NCBI GenBank assembly: GCA_902773395.1
Contig: CACYEJ010000003.1
Coordinates: forward strand, 1-21,080
Length of the DNA stretch: 21,080 bases
Source: an uncultured Ruminococcus sp.
GTDB taxonomy: Bacteria > Bacillota_A > Clostridia > Oscillospirales > Acutalibacteraceae
Direction of reading: 5' to 3'
Position 1 is the stretch's first letter, and the number at the start of each line of letters is the position of its first letter. A program made the position numbers and the translations under genes. The notes beneath the pieces are model-generated. The model was given only the letters and a program-made list of their open reading frames with translations, was not told the DNA's origin and did not search any database. This document shows positions 1-7,839 of the stretch, in pieces.

Positions 1-527
1 GCGGAGAGAATCTCACTTCTGACAGGATTACCGGTAACAACAAAATTGCAGCCCTCTTTCATATGCTTCTGAGCATCTGCAATAGCAAGCATAACAGCTT
101 CTGCCTTAGTCGAAAGCATTTTATTTGCGACACCTGGGAAGGCATTCTGCTCGTGAATTAAAATAGGAATTCCCAGCTCGTTGGCAGCTTTTAACACCGG
201 GCCGCTTACGTAGCCTCCCGTACCGATGCACAAGTCGGGCTTAAACTCTGAGATAAGCTTTTTGCTTGCAGAGGTAGCCGTAACAGCTCTCCATGCCGTT
301 TTTATATTCGCAGTCAAAGCTTTCGGAGAGAAGCTTCTCTTAAAGCCGCTGACATGAATACTCTTGAACTCAAAGCCTGCTTTAGGTACAAGTCTTTCCT
401 CCATACCGCCTTTATTACCGATATAAAGAATTTCAACATCGGGCTGTTGTTTTTTTAAATATCCTGCAATGGCAAGTGCCGGATTAATATGACCAGCAGT
501 GCCGCCTCCTGCAAATACAATTCTCAT
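1..527 (-). CDS. murG: MurG, UDP-GlcNAc:undecaprenyl-PP-MurNAc-pentapeptide GlcNAc transferase (5' part only)
   Basis: This is the N-terminal 175 or so residues of MurG; the rest runs off the left edge. MurG is a peripheral membrane GT-B glycosyltransferase that adds GlcNAc to lipid I, giving lipid II on the cytoplasmic face. The start MRIVFAGGGTAGHINPALA carries the glycine-rich loop (residues 7-13, GGGTAGH; GGTGGH is the usual form, so the second Gly position is Ala). Further on come GTGGYVSGP and IPILIHEQNA, then VTGNPVR, all in the order expected for the acceptor-binding domain and the linker to the donor domain. It starts 78 nt after ftsW stops, as the most distal visible gene of the division/cell-wall operon. 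Identification is firm; the C-terminal UDP-GlcNAc domain cannot be judged. Confidence 0.96.
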   Translation of the reverse strand, partial: MRIVFAGGGTAGHINPALAIAGYLKKQQPDVEILYIGNKGGMEERLVPKAGFEFKSIHVSGFKRSFSPKALTANIKTAWRAVTATSASKKLISEFKPDLCIGTGGYVSGPVLKAANELGIPILIHEQNAFPGVANKMLSTKAEAVMLAIADAQKHMKEGCNFVVTGNPVRSEILS

Positions 528-605
528 AACGTAAATTCCTTTCTTTAAACACTTTTATAAATAATTAACTTTTAAACACTCATGAGTATATCACAACGAT
601 TTAAA

Positions 606-1856
606 TTATTGCTTTTGCAGCGTTGCACTTCGTGAGATATTCATTACAATTCCCATTTGCGCAAGAAGCATTACCAGTGACGAACCTCCGTAGCTAAAGA
701 ACGGTAAGCTTATACCTGTGTTTGGCAAAAAGTCGGTGATAACCATTATATTGAGTACAACCTGCAAACCAATCTGAGCCATAAGACCTACTCCGAGCAG
801 CGTACCGAATTTATCAGTTGCTCTCAGACAAATCGTAATTCCTCTGTACACAAGCACCGCAAACAGCACAAGCACAATAATAGCACCGATAAGACCAAGC
901 TCCTCACTAACTATAGCAAATACAAAGTCGTTTTGCGGCTCAGGAAGATACATATACTTCTGTCTTGACTGACCCAAGCCTAATCCCCATAATCCGCCCG
1001 AACCGATTGCATAGAGTGAGTTTCTCGTCTGCCATGTAGTTTGCCACATTTCAGGCGTTGTATATTCGAGTGCCTGACCCCAGCCGTCCAGACGAGCCAT
1101 AGCGTATGTTAGTTTTCCTGTAACAGCCATTATCAGAACGATACCTGTCAATGCGCCTCCGGCAATACCAAAATACAAAATAGGCACTCCCGACAGGAAC
1201 ATCATTACTGCAATAATCAACGCACAAATTACGATACCGGAATAATGCGGCTCCAGATACAACAAAAACGCTGTAACTGTAAGAACTACAACTCCTGGTA
1301 ATACACCGTATTTTAACGTTTTCATTTTCTTATAATAAATCGAGCCCCAGTTCGCCATAAACAAAATAAGCGCAAACTTACAAATCTCCGACGCCTGTAT
1401 TCTGAACACGCCCAATTCAAGCCAACGCTTAGGCTCATTTCCGTCGCCTGATGACGGCATAATAAGAACCAACAGCATAAGCACCCAAGCAACAGCCAAA
1501 GCAGGCACAGCAAATTTATGCAAATGATGATAGTCAAAATATGAAAGACCCAGCATTGCCGCAACACCGATAAGCGCGAATATGACCTGTCTTTTTATAA
1601 AATAATAGCTGTCGTCATACCGATGAAAAGCATACGGATAGCTTGCGGAGAACATCATAACCAGACCGATAATCAGTACTCCTATTACTAATAGAAAAAA
1701 TGTCAAATCAAGCCCCTCACCTTTCGAAAAGATGCGGAACTTTTTCCGACGTCTTGCCCGTGGTATTTTGGGGGCTTGATTATTGTTTTGAATATTTTGT
1801 TTTCTGCTGCTGTCTGTAAAGTTATCTAAGTCACCGTATGTATAACTTTGAAGCAC
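606..1856 (-). CDS. ftsW: FtsW, SEDS-family septal peptidoglycan polymerase
   Basis: Polytopic SEDS protein of about 416 residues, which polymerises lipid II at the septum together with a class B PBP. After a basic cytoplasmic N-terminus (IPRARRRKKF) come about ten hydrophobic segments. The SEDS signatures are visible: GLGLGQSRQKYMYLPEPQNDF in the large extracellular loop, SEELGLIG after it, and LPNTGISLPFFSYGGSS near the C-terminus. The frame stays open upstream to a GTG at 1880, but a strong AAGGAGG lies seven bases before a second GTG at 1856-1854, so I chose that start; using 1880 would put this ribosome binding site inside the gene. A septal role (FtsW) rather than elongation (RodA) is inferred from its place between mraY and murG. 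Confidence 0.94.
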   Translation of the reverse strand: MLQSYTYGDLDNFTDSSRKQNIQNNNQAPKIPRARRRKKFRIFSKGEGLDLTFFLLVIGVLIIGLVMMFSASYPYAFHRYDDSYYFIKRQVIFALIGVAAMLGLSYFDYHHLHKFAVPALAVAWVLMLLVLIMPSSGDGNEPKRWLELGVFRIQASEICKFALILFMANWGSIYYKKMKTLKYGVLPGVVVLTVTAFLLYLEPHYSGIVICALIIAVMMFLSGVPILYFGIAGGALTGIVLIMAVTGKLTYAMARLDGWGQALEYTTPEMWQTTWQTRNSLYAIGSGGLWGLGLGQSRQKYMYLPEPQNDFVFAIVSEELGLIGAIIVLVLFAVLVYRGITICLRATDKFGTLLGVGLMAQIGLQVVLNIMVITDFLPNTGISLPFFSYGGSSLVMLLAQMGIVMNISRSATLQKQ

Positions 1857-1960
1857 CGAAAAACCTCCTTCTTCAATCACTTTTCACAACTAAGGAGCAG
1901 TTTACAAGTCGCCTTATAAGGGCATTGTTTTTTGAAATATATATTTTAAAGTTTGAGTGT

Positions 1961-2005
1961 GACGGAACACACCCTTAGCAGATAAGCTTTTCGAAGTGTT
2001 CCGCC
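1961..2005. repeat. 45-nt hairpin with GGAACAC/GTGTTCC arms between mraY and ftsW
   Basis: The left arm GACGGAACAC (1961-1970) pairs with GTGTTCCGCC (1996-2005), giving ten base pairs with one G-U wobble around a 25-nt loop. No T-run follows on the minus strand, so it is not a classic terminator. The same GGAACAC/GTGTTCC ends occur in the hairpin nested in the intergenic repeat at 17408-17460, and the sequence GTGTTCCGTCAC next to the arm is shared with it. I read it as a small dispersed palindromic element within the operon transcript; a role in mRNA processing or stability is possible but not shown. Confidence 0.6.
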
Positions 2006-2021
2006 AACATTATTAAAAAAG

Positions 2022-3038
2022 TTAATTTAATACTCCAAAAAGGAACAACAACATCGCTGCTATACCCATTACAAAAGTTACCGAACTAAATACAATTACT
2101 ATTTTTACTTCGTTCCAGCCGCTCATCTCAAAATGATGATGAATAGGAGTCATCTTGAATATTCTTTTGCCGTGCGTGAGCTTAAAGTACGACACCTGCA
2201 TAATAACCGAAAACATCTCGCACAGGTATACAATTCCCAACGGCAAAAGCAGTATCGGCAAATCAAGACCAAACGCCATTGCGCAAACAGCGCCGCCAAG
2301 AAACAGCGAGCCTGTATCGCCCATAAAGATTTTTGCCGGATTAAAGTTCCAAACTAAAAATCCCAAGCAGCCGCCCGCAATCGCCGCGCAGTAGATGTTC
2401 ATCTCCTGAAAGCCAATCACGCCTGCCATTACCATAAAGAATGCCGCAACAAACATTGTAACCGAACCGTTCAAGCCGTCTATACCGTCCGTAAGATTTA
2501 CCGCATTTACAATACCAACAATAACGACTGACGATATGATGTAATAGAAAATACCTAAGTCTACCAATCCAACAAATGGAATAATCGTACTTGTATCATC
2601 ACCAAATAATTTTAAAACAAACAGGTACAAAAAAGCAGTAACAAACTGCAAAACAAGCTTTTGCTTTGGCGTGAGTCCAAGATTTCTTTTTTTCTTGATA
2701 GAAATATAGTCATCAACAAATCCAATCGCGCCATAGATAAGTGCCATTATGTAGCCTGCAAATACCTGCACAATTTGCAGCTTACTGAACATCAAATCAT
2801 CTGACGCCATTCTGTAGCAAATACAGCTTACAACAATCGAAACGAGCGAACCTGCTATAAACATTATGCCTCCCATTGTAGGAGTGTTCTGTTTATTCTT
2901 GTGCCATGACGGACCAATCTCTTTAATCGTCTGACCGCATTTTACCTTCACTAAAAAAGGTATAAGCTTGCTGCCTATCAATGATGAAATAATGAACGAA
3001 ATTAACGCCGCCTCAAAAGACCAAATTCCTATTTTCAT
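2022..3038 (-). CDS. mraY: MraY, phospho-MurNAc-pentapeptide translocase
   Basis: Integral membrane enzyme of 338 residues, normal for the family, that transfers phospho-MurNAc-pentapeptide from UDP to undecaprenyl phosphate, making lipid I. The catalytic landmarks are all present: DDYIS at residues 109-113, NLTDGIDGLNG at 181-191, FMGDTGSLFLGG at 238-249, and the HHH loop in MTPIHHHFE at about 296-304. About ten hydrophobic helices are evident. An AGGG ribosome binding site lies 7 nt before the ATG. The gene begins 44 nt after the Mur-ligase-like stub and ends 165 nt before the chosen ftsW start, a gap that holds the GGAACAC hairpin. Nothing suggests loss of function. Confidence 0.97.
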   Translation of the reverse strand: MKIGIWSFEAALISFIISSLIGSKLIPFLVKVKCGQTIKEIGPSWHKNKQNTPTMGGIMFIAGSLVSIVVSCICYRMASDDLMFSKLQIVQVFAGYIMALIYGAIGFVDDYISIKKKRNLGLTPKQKLVLQFVTAFLYLFVLKLFGDDTSTIIPFVGLVDLGIFYYIISSVVIVGIVNAVNLTDGIDGLNGSVTMFVAAFFMVMAGVIGFQEMNIYCAAIAGGCLGFLVWNFNPAKIFMGDTGSLFLGGAVCAMAFGLDLPILLLPLGIVYLCEMFSVIMQVSYFKLTHGKRIFKMTPIHHHFEMSGWNEVKIVIVFSSVTFVMGIAAMLLFLFGVLN

Positions 3039-3082
3039 AAGTATCCCTCTTTTTCTTATCTTTCTTTACTTTATAACTTCTA

Positions 3083-3556
3083 TTATTTTCTGCTTACAAT
3101 CTCAACTGCGGTTTTCAGATCAATTCCCGAAAGCATTATTCCGCAAGCTAAAGCAAGCGCATATTTCGGATAATTTTTCTTTGTACCATTGAGATAAACT
3201 CTGCCTATGCCCCCATTGCTCAACAGTTCAAAAGCCGTGAAGTCACTTTTGTAGCGAACATTCTTTCCCACAACATCTGCACCGTTTAAGTCGAGTGCAT
3301 AGGTCATTAGTTTTTTGCAGTGTATTTTTGATGAATCAAAGCCGTTTTCATACGGAAAGGCAACAAACCTTTCGTCAAGCTTTGAATCAATCATTTCTTT
3401 TCTATCCGTTACAATCACAAACGGCGAATGCTCGGATTGAATACTATCAGGAATTCCAACAGTGTTCAGATATGACATAAAGTCCTCTTTATCGCTGCCT
3501 ATAAAATTGAATTTTGGTATATATATCTTTTCAACCATATCATGCAATATAATCAT
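3083..3556 (-). CDS. Short Mur-ligase-like protein (MurE/MurF middle-domain remnant), function unknown
   Basis: A 157-residue protein in the slot between the PBP and mraY where murE and murF are usual. The C-terminal half reads like the end of a Mur ligase central domain: KKLMTYALDLNGADVVGKNV, then FTAFELL, then a hydrophobic stretch PKYALALACGIMLSGIDLKTAVE, resembling the NALAAxAxALxLGI..I segment of MurE/MurF. The ATP-binding GTNGKT loop, the N-terminal UDP-substrate domain and the C-terminal amino-acid domain are all missing, so ligase activity is very unlikely. The frame is intact and tightly spaced (24 nt after the PBP, 44 nt before mraY), which argues for a retained product. AAGGA sits almost against the ATG at 3556; the TTG at 3547 is better spaced and may be the real start. 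The Mur-ligase relationship is by-eye inference. Confidence 0.72.
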   Translation of the reverse strand: MIILHDMVEKIYIPKFNFIGSDKEDFMSYLNTVGIPDSIQSEHSPFVIVTDRKEMIDSKLDERFVAFPYENGFDSSKIHCKKLMTYALDLNGADVVGKNVRYKSDFTAFELLSNGGIGRVYLNGTKKNYPKYALALACGIMLSGIDLKTAVEIVSRK

Positions 3557-3580
3557 TTCCTTCCAAAAAATGAATAAGCA

Positions 3581-5839
3581 CTACATTACCGTATCATCAA
3601 TTTCATCGTTGCCAAAGTAAACCGTTACAACCGTACCGGGGGCTACCCTCTCACCGGAAGCTATACTCTGCGAATACGAATAAACCGTATCAAGATCTAC
3701 AGAACCGGAGAAGCTCACGTTTATATTATACTCTGCGGAAACCTCATTCACCTGTTCAACGGTATAGCCCACAAGGTCAGGCATTGTAACCATAGTTTTT
3801 GTGCTGTCGTTAGTCGTATAGAGTACAACTCTGCCGCCTCTTGGAATTTTCGAGCCTGCCTGCGGAACCTGCGCAAGAACTGTGTCACCCTCGCCGCAGA
3901 TATACGGTTCAAATCCTTCTTCGCTTACCTTATTCATTGCCTCGTCAAGACTCAGTGTAAGATAAGTACCGGCAACGGTATCAACATACTCCAGTTCCTC
4001 TTCGGTGTACTGCGCTTCAATACCAAGATAAGGACAAATTTCCGACATGATACTTGCAAAAACAGGAGCTGCAACCTGAGATCCGTAGTAAGCGTCGCCC
4101 GTTGGAGTATCAAAGTAAACGAGCAAAGCAATCTGAGGGTCATCTGCCGGCGCGAATCCGCAGTATGAAGCAATGTAATCCTCTTCGCTGTGGCTGCTCT
4201 GTCCTATCTTCTCGGAAGTACCAGTCTTTCCGGCAACTCTGTAGCCTGCAACGTAGCCGTTCTTTGCCGTACCCTCCGTTGCGTTCTTTTCCAGTATCTC
4301 AGCCATTTTATCTGCCGTATCCTTAGAGATAACCTGTCTTTTGATTACAGGCTCTGTTGTTTCGACAACATTTCCCTGAGCGTCAAGAATCTGCTTTACA
4401 AGATACGGACGCACTGCGTAGCCGCCGTTAGCCACGGCAGAAACAGCCGTAACCATTTCAATAGGAGTAACCGTTACGCCCTGACCAAACGAACCAATCG
4501 CCAAGTCGGTAGGCCACATTGAACCCTCAGGCTCACCGTCATGCTGGAAGAACAAGCCTGTTGCCTCACCGGGCAAATCAATACCGGTTCTCGAATTAAA
4601 CCCAAAAGACTGGAAGTACTCCCAGAATTTCTCTTCTCCGAGAGATTTACCAATCATCATAAACGCCGGATTGCATGAATTACACAACGCCTCTGTAAAG
4701 TTTTGCGAACCGTGACCTTCCAAGTTGTGACAGCCAATCGCTTTAACTCCCTCGTATGGACTATAGCTTCCCGAACAGAAATATGTGCTGCTCAAGGTTG
4801 CTGCGTGTTCCTCAAGCGCAGAGGAAGCCGTAATAATCTTAAAAACAGAACCGGGATAATAAGTATCACTAATAGCCTTATTTCTCCACTGCTTTGCGAG
4901 AAGCTCATTTGTACGCTCCTCTAAACGTGTACCGCTGAGCTTTTCAAGCTGCTTTGCGGCGCTCTCATCGGCAATCTGATATGGATTGTTTAGGTCATAA
5001 CCGTTTTCAACAGCCATACCGAGCGTTTCACCTGTCTTTACATCAAGACAGATTGCCACTGCGCCCTCTGCAACCTTATAATCTATAATACCCTGTTTCA
5101 GGTATTTTTCCAAAAAATGCTGAATAGTTTCGTCAATCGTCAGCACAAGCGAGTTGCCGTCCTCGGCGTCCTCTTTCTGCTGATACTCAAAAGGCATCAT
5201 TGTACCCCAGCCGTCATTCTCCGTGACTATTCTGCCAGATACACCCGTAAGATAAGAATCATACTGATACTCGATACCGGAAAGTCCCTGACCGTCTGAT
5301 CCGGTGAATCCAATCACAGCGGAAGCAAAATCATTATAGGGATAGTACCGCTTGTAATCCTCTTCAAGAACGATAACACTCGCCAGCCTGTCATACTTTT
5401 TGCTTATTTCATCTTCCAGCTCCAGAATCTTATCTCTCTCGTCACTTTCAATTCTTCGTTTAACAGTCTGATAGTAGGAATCATTTTTCTTAGCAAGCTC
5501 CAGAATATCTCTATAGTCCATTCCCAGAATATCGGCAAGCTTATGTGAAACGTACTCCCTTTGATTATCATTTTCAAAATACGCCGGCGCAAGAATTACT
5601 TTCCAGACGCTTGCGCTGCTTGCTAAGGTATTGCCGTTTCGGTCATAGATCGAACCACGCTTGGCGGAAACTGTAGTATCGCTAAGCTGCTGATCAACCG
5701 CCCTTTCGGAAAGCTCCTGCCCCTGTATGATATGCAGATAAAACAGCCTGCACGTTATCGAGCCGAAGCCACACAGAAGAATTATCAGCAACAGGATATG
5801 CGCGCGAGTTTTTATTCCCGATAAAACATTATCTCCCAT
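3581..5839 (-). CDS. Class B penicillin-binding protein with C-terminal PASTA domains (PBP2B/SpoVD/FtsI type)
   Basis: Membrane-anchored DD-transpeptidase of 752 residues that crosslinks septal peptidoglycan as partner of FtsW. In order: a single N-terminal membrane helix (about residues 13-35), a PBP dimerisation domain beginning at RGSIYDRNG (61-69), and the transpeptidase domain with catalytic SVFK (331-334), SCN (388-390) and KTGT (538-541). Two PASTA repeats follow, about 618-677 and 683-743. All active-site residues are present. AAGGAG lies seven bases before the ATG. Whether it is the vegetative enzyme (PBP2B/FtsI) or the sporulation form (SpoVD) cannot be settled from sequence alone; as the only PBP in this cluster next to an FtsL-like gene, the vegetative division role is the more likely. 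The gap upstream holds a terminator-like hairpin. Confidence 0.93.
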   Translation of the reverse strand: MGDNVLSGIKTRAHILLLIILLCGFGSITCRLFYLHIIQGQELSERAVDQQLSDTTVSAKRGSIYDRNGNTLASSASVWKVILAPAYFENDNQREYVSHKLADILGMDYRDILELAKKNDSYYQTVKRRIESDERDKILELEDEISKKYDRLASVIVLEEDYKRYYPYNDFASAVIGFTGSDGQGLSGIEYQYDSYLTGVSGRIVTENDGWGTMMPFEYQQKEDAEDGNSLVLTIDETIQHFLEKYLKQGIIDYKVAEGAVAICLDVKTGETLGMAVENGYDLNNPYQIADESAAKQLEKLSGTRLEERTNELLAKQWRNKAISDTYYPGSVFKIITASSALEEHAATLSSTYFCSGSYSPYEGVKAIGCHNLEGHGSQNFTEALCNSCNPAFMMIGKSLGEEKFWEYFQSFGFNSRTGIDLPGEATGLFFQHDGEPEGSMWPTDLAIGSFGQGVTVTPIEMVTAVSAVANGGYAVRPYLVKQILDAQGNVVETTEPVIKRQVISKDTADKMAEILEKNATEGTAKNGYVAGYRVAGKTGTSEKIGQSSHSEEDYIASYCGFAPADDPQIALLVYFDTPTGDAYYGSQVAAPVFASIMSEICPYLGIEAQYTEEELEYVDTVAGTYLTLSLDEAMNKVSEEGFEPYICGEGDTVLAQVPQAGSKIPRGGRVVLYTTNDSTKTMVTMPDLVGYTVEQVNEVSAEYNINVSFSGSVDLDTVYSYSQSIASGERVAPGTVVTVYFGNDEIDDTVM

Positions 5840-5883
5840 TCAGCTGCTCCTTTCAAAAAACGATATTTTCTTTTCTCTGCTTT

Positions 5884-5922
5884 AAAATAGGGGCGGAGCA
5901 GTCACGGCCCCACCCCTGTTTT
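5884..5922 (-). terminator. Terminator-like hairpin inside the division operon
   Basis: Read on the minus strand, AAAACAGGGG (5922-5913) can pair with CCCCTATTTT (5893-5884) with one mismatch, closing a G/C-rich loop in which GGGGC and GCCCC give an alternative stem. The right arm ends in TTTT, so it resembles an intrinsic terminator or attenuator lying 69 nt after the ftsL-like stop and 44 nt before the PBP start. The symmetry gives a short T-run on the plus strand as well. Termination strength is not known; partial read-through would set the PBP level below that of FtsL. Confidence 0.5.
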
Positions 5923-5990
5923 ACAACATCTTAAATTTACTTATCTAATATATATACATCAAAAACCACAAATATGAATAAATTCAATTC

Positions 5991-6509
5991 CTAATTATCC
6001 GAAGACCAAAACTCATTTAACCCATCGGCTATTTTCTCAAACAGATTCTTATCCTTACTCTTTACAACATCAGCCTTATCGCCATCAGATAGGCTTATGA
6101 ATTCCTTCTGATAGCTCTCGGTCTTTGCCATGCCAAGAACATTTTTTGCATACTCTTCAATAACAGACGGGCCAAGCTTATTTTCAACCTTCATCTCCAT
6201 CTGTGTGTAGTAGCTTTCAAGCTCCGTAAGCTCGCCCTGAGCATCGCTTATTTGCTGATTAAGCTCTGTAAGCTGAGCCTGTCCGTGAATTATCGCTGCC
6301 AACGCAACAATTACCAATGCCGAAACAGCCACTGAAATAAATGCTGTCAAGGGATTGATTTTCGGCTTAGCCTGCGAACGCTTCTTACGTTCGTCTTCTA
6401 TATTGTATATGATATTCTTTTGTGATTTAGCCCCTGCAAGCTCATACTCCTGTTCCTCTTCAAAGAGGGTAAGGTCATAGGCTGCATTTCTGTCGGTATA
6501 ATAAGCCAT
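5991..6509 (-). CDS. ftsL: FtsL/DivIC-like bitopic cell-division protein
   Basis: A protein of 172 residues with one membrane span and a following coiled coil, in the usual ftsL position between rsmH and the PBP gene. An acidic, then basic cytoplasmic stretch of about 52 residues (ERKKRSQAKPK at its end) leads to the hydrophobic segment LTAFISVAVSALVIVALAAI, and then a heptad-rich region (QLTELNQQISDAQGELTELE). The tail contains KNVLGMAKTE, close to the ARExLGMxxP motif of the DivIC/FtsL family. Sequence conservation in this family is weak, so the name rests on topology and position. A GTG at 6512 directly precedes the ATG at 6509; GAGGTG is better placed for the ATG. It has its own predicted promoter at 6601-6629. 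Confidence 0.82.
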   Translation of the reverse strand: MAYYTDRNAAYDLTLFEEEQEYELAGAKSQKNIIYNIEDERKKRSQAKPKINPLTAFISVAVSALVIVALAAIIHGQAQLTELNQQISDAQGELTELESYYTQMEMKVENKLGPSVIEEYAKNVLGMAKTESYQKEFISLSDGDKADVVKSKDKNLFEKIADGLNEFWSSDN

Positions 6510-6600
6510 CACAGCACCTCATCATGATAAAGGAATTTTCAAACGCAATCCCCATATCAAACAATCAATCTTGGGAATAATAATACAATCCCATATCTAT

Positions 6601-6629
6601 ATTATACTACAAAATCGTAACTTTTCCAA
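6601..6629 (-). promoter_or_regulatory. Sigma-A-type promoter upstream of the ftsL-like gene
   Basis: On the minus strand, TTGGAA (6629-6624) and TATAAT (6606-6601) are separated by exactly 17 bases. The start of transcription should fall near 6594, giving a leader of about 85 nt. In and just before that leader GATATGGGATTG (6597-6586) recurs with one extra G at 6558-6546, and a TTGGGA/TCCCA pairing is possible between the two. An inverted repeat ACGAAA/TTTCGT lies further upstream (6684-6704). This allows ftsL and the downstream genes to be expressed independently of the mraZ promoter. Confidence 0.65.
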
Positions 6630-6747
6630 ACATTATTTTTAAACGAACTATCCGAAAAATTCACTCGATTAATGTGCAGTATAACGAAATTATTACCGTT
6701 TCGTGAATTTCAATATTAATCTGTAACAATTTAGAAACAATTGCATA

Positions 6748-7674
6748 TTAAAGCTTCCTGCAAATTCTAAGCTTAGCGCTTCTCGCCCTGTTATTATCAA
6801 GAAGTTCCTCTTCACCCGGTTCAATCGGCTTTTTATTTACAAGCTCTGCCTTTGGCTTGTTGCCGCATACGCAAATAGGAAAGTCACTCGGACATGTGCA
6901 GCCTACGCACCAATCTGCCATCTGCTTTTTGACGATTCTATCCTCAAGAGAATGAAACGTGATAACCGCTAATCTTCCGTTCTGATTAAGCACGTCAAAC
7001 GAATTTACAAGACCCTCTCTTAGTCTGTCAAGCTCGGAATTCACTGCAATCCTCAAAGCCTGAAAAGTCTTTCTAGCCGGGTGCCCCTTTTGTCTTGCTT
7101 TCATCGGATACGCATCTCTGATGATATCCGCAAGCTCCAAAGTTGTTTGTATAGGCTTTTCCTCTCTATTTTTGATAATCGCTCTGACAATATTCTTGGC
7201 AAATTTCTCTTCGCCATAAATAGACAGAATACGAACTAATTCGCCGTATTCACAACCGTTCACGATATCGTAAGCGCTAGTCCCCTCTTGACTCATTCTC
7301 ATATCGAGAGAGGCATCATAATGATACGAGAAGCCCCTCTCCGGTGAGTCAAGCTGCCATGAGGACACACCGATATCGAGAAGCACGCCATCAACACCAG
7401 AAATCCCAAGCGACATCAAAACGCCCTTTATATTACTGAAATTCGAGCGAACAACAGCAGCATTTCCGAACTGTTCCAGACGTTTTGACGCAGCTGCAAT
7501 AGCATCGGGATCCTGGTCGATTGCAATAAGTCTACCCTCTGAACTCAGTCTGCTGGCTATTTGAAAGGAATGACCGCCTCCGCCTGCTGTACCGTCAACG
7601 TAAATACCGTCAGGCTTAATATTAAGTCCCTCAATCGTTTCATCAAGCAGAACCGACTTGTGTTCAAACTCCAT
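6748..7674 (-). CDS. rsmH: RsmH (MraW), 16S rRNA C1402 N4-methyltransferase
   Basis: SAM-dependent methyltransferase of 308 residues, the usual length, that N4-methylates C1402 in the P-site of 16S rRNA. The N-terminus EFEHKSVLLDE is typical, and the SAM-binding glycine loop DGTAGGGGHS sits at residues 27-36, followed by LIAIDQDPDA. Family landmarks DIGVSSWQLD, GFSY..ASLDMRM and VITFHSLEDRIVK are present, as is the cysteine-bearing CVGCTCPSDFPICVCG segment before the C-terminus. AGGAG lies five bases before the ATG. It is the standard second conserved gene of the cluster; here a 165-nt gap containing a possible small ORF parts it from mraZ. Confidence 0.97.
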   Translation of the reverse strand: MEFEHKSVLLDETIEGLNIKPDGIYVDGTAGGGGHSFQIASRLSSEGRLIAIDQDPDAIAAASKRLEQFGNAAVVRSNFSNIKGVLMSLGISGVDGVLLDIGVSSWQLDSPERGFSYHYDASLDMRMSQEGTSAYDIVNGCEYGELVRILSIYGEEKFAKNIVRAIIKNREEKPIQTTLELADIIRDAYPMKARQKGHPARKTFQALRIAVNSELDRLREGLVNSFDVLNQNGRLAVITFHSLEDRIVKKQMADWCVGCTCPSDFPICVCGNKPKAELVNKKPIEPGEEELLDNNRARSAKLRICRKL

Positions 7675-7698
7675 AATTACTCCTCATCTAAGCCGTTT

Positions 7699-7815
7699 TC
7701 AAATTACGTGCAATTTTACACGGCAATTCTTTTTTTCTTTAAAACTTTTAAAACTATAACACCTATGATAAAATATAAAAACCCAAAACAAAACATTAAT
7801 CAAAAAGCAAGCCAT
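7699..7815 (-). CDS. Candidate 38-residue membrane microprotein between mraZ and rsmH
   Basis: A short open frame begins at an ATG (7815-7813) preceded by AAGGAG with a 10-nt spacer and ends at TGA (7701-7699). It lies 24 nt after the mraZ stop and 24 nt before the rsmH start, so the gap is neatly filled by one gene. The product starts MACFLINVLFWVFIFY, a hydrophobic stretch long enough to cross or dip into a membrane, and continues with the basic tail SFKSFKEKKNCRVKLHVI, a positive-inside pattern. I do not recognise it. The strong ribosome binding site and even spacing support it; the very A/T-rich composition means chance remains a real possibility. Confidence 0.4.
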   Translation of the reverse strand: MACFLINVLFWVFIFYHRCYSFKSFKEKKNCRVKLHVI

Positions 7816-7839
7816 AACACAGCCGCTCCTTGACAGCTA

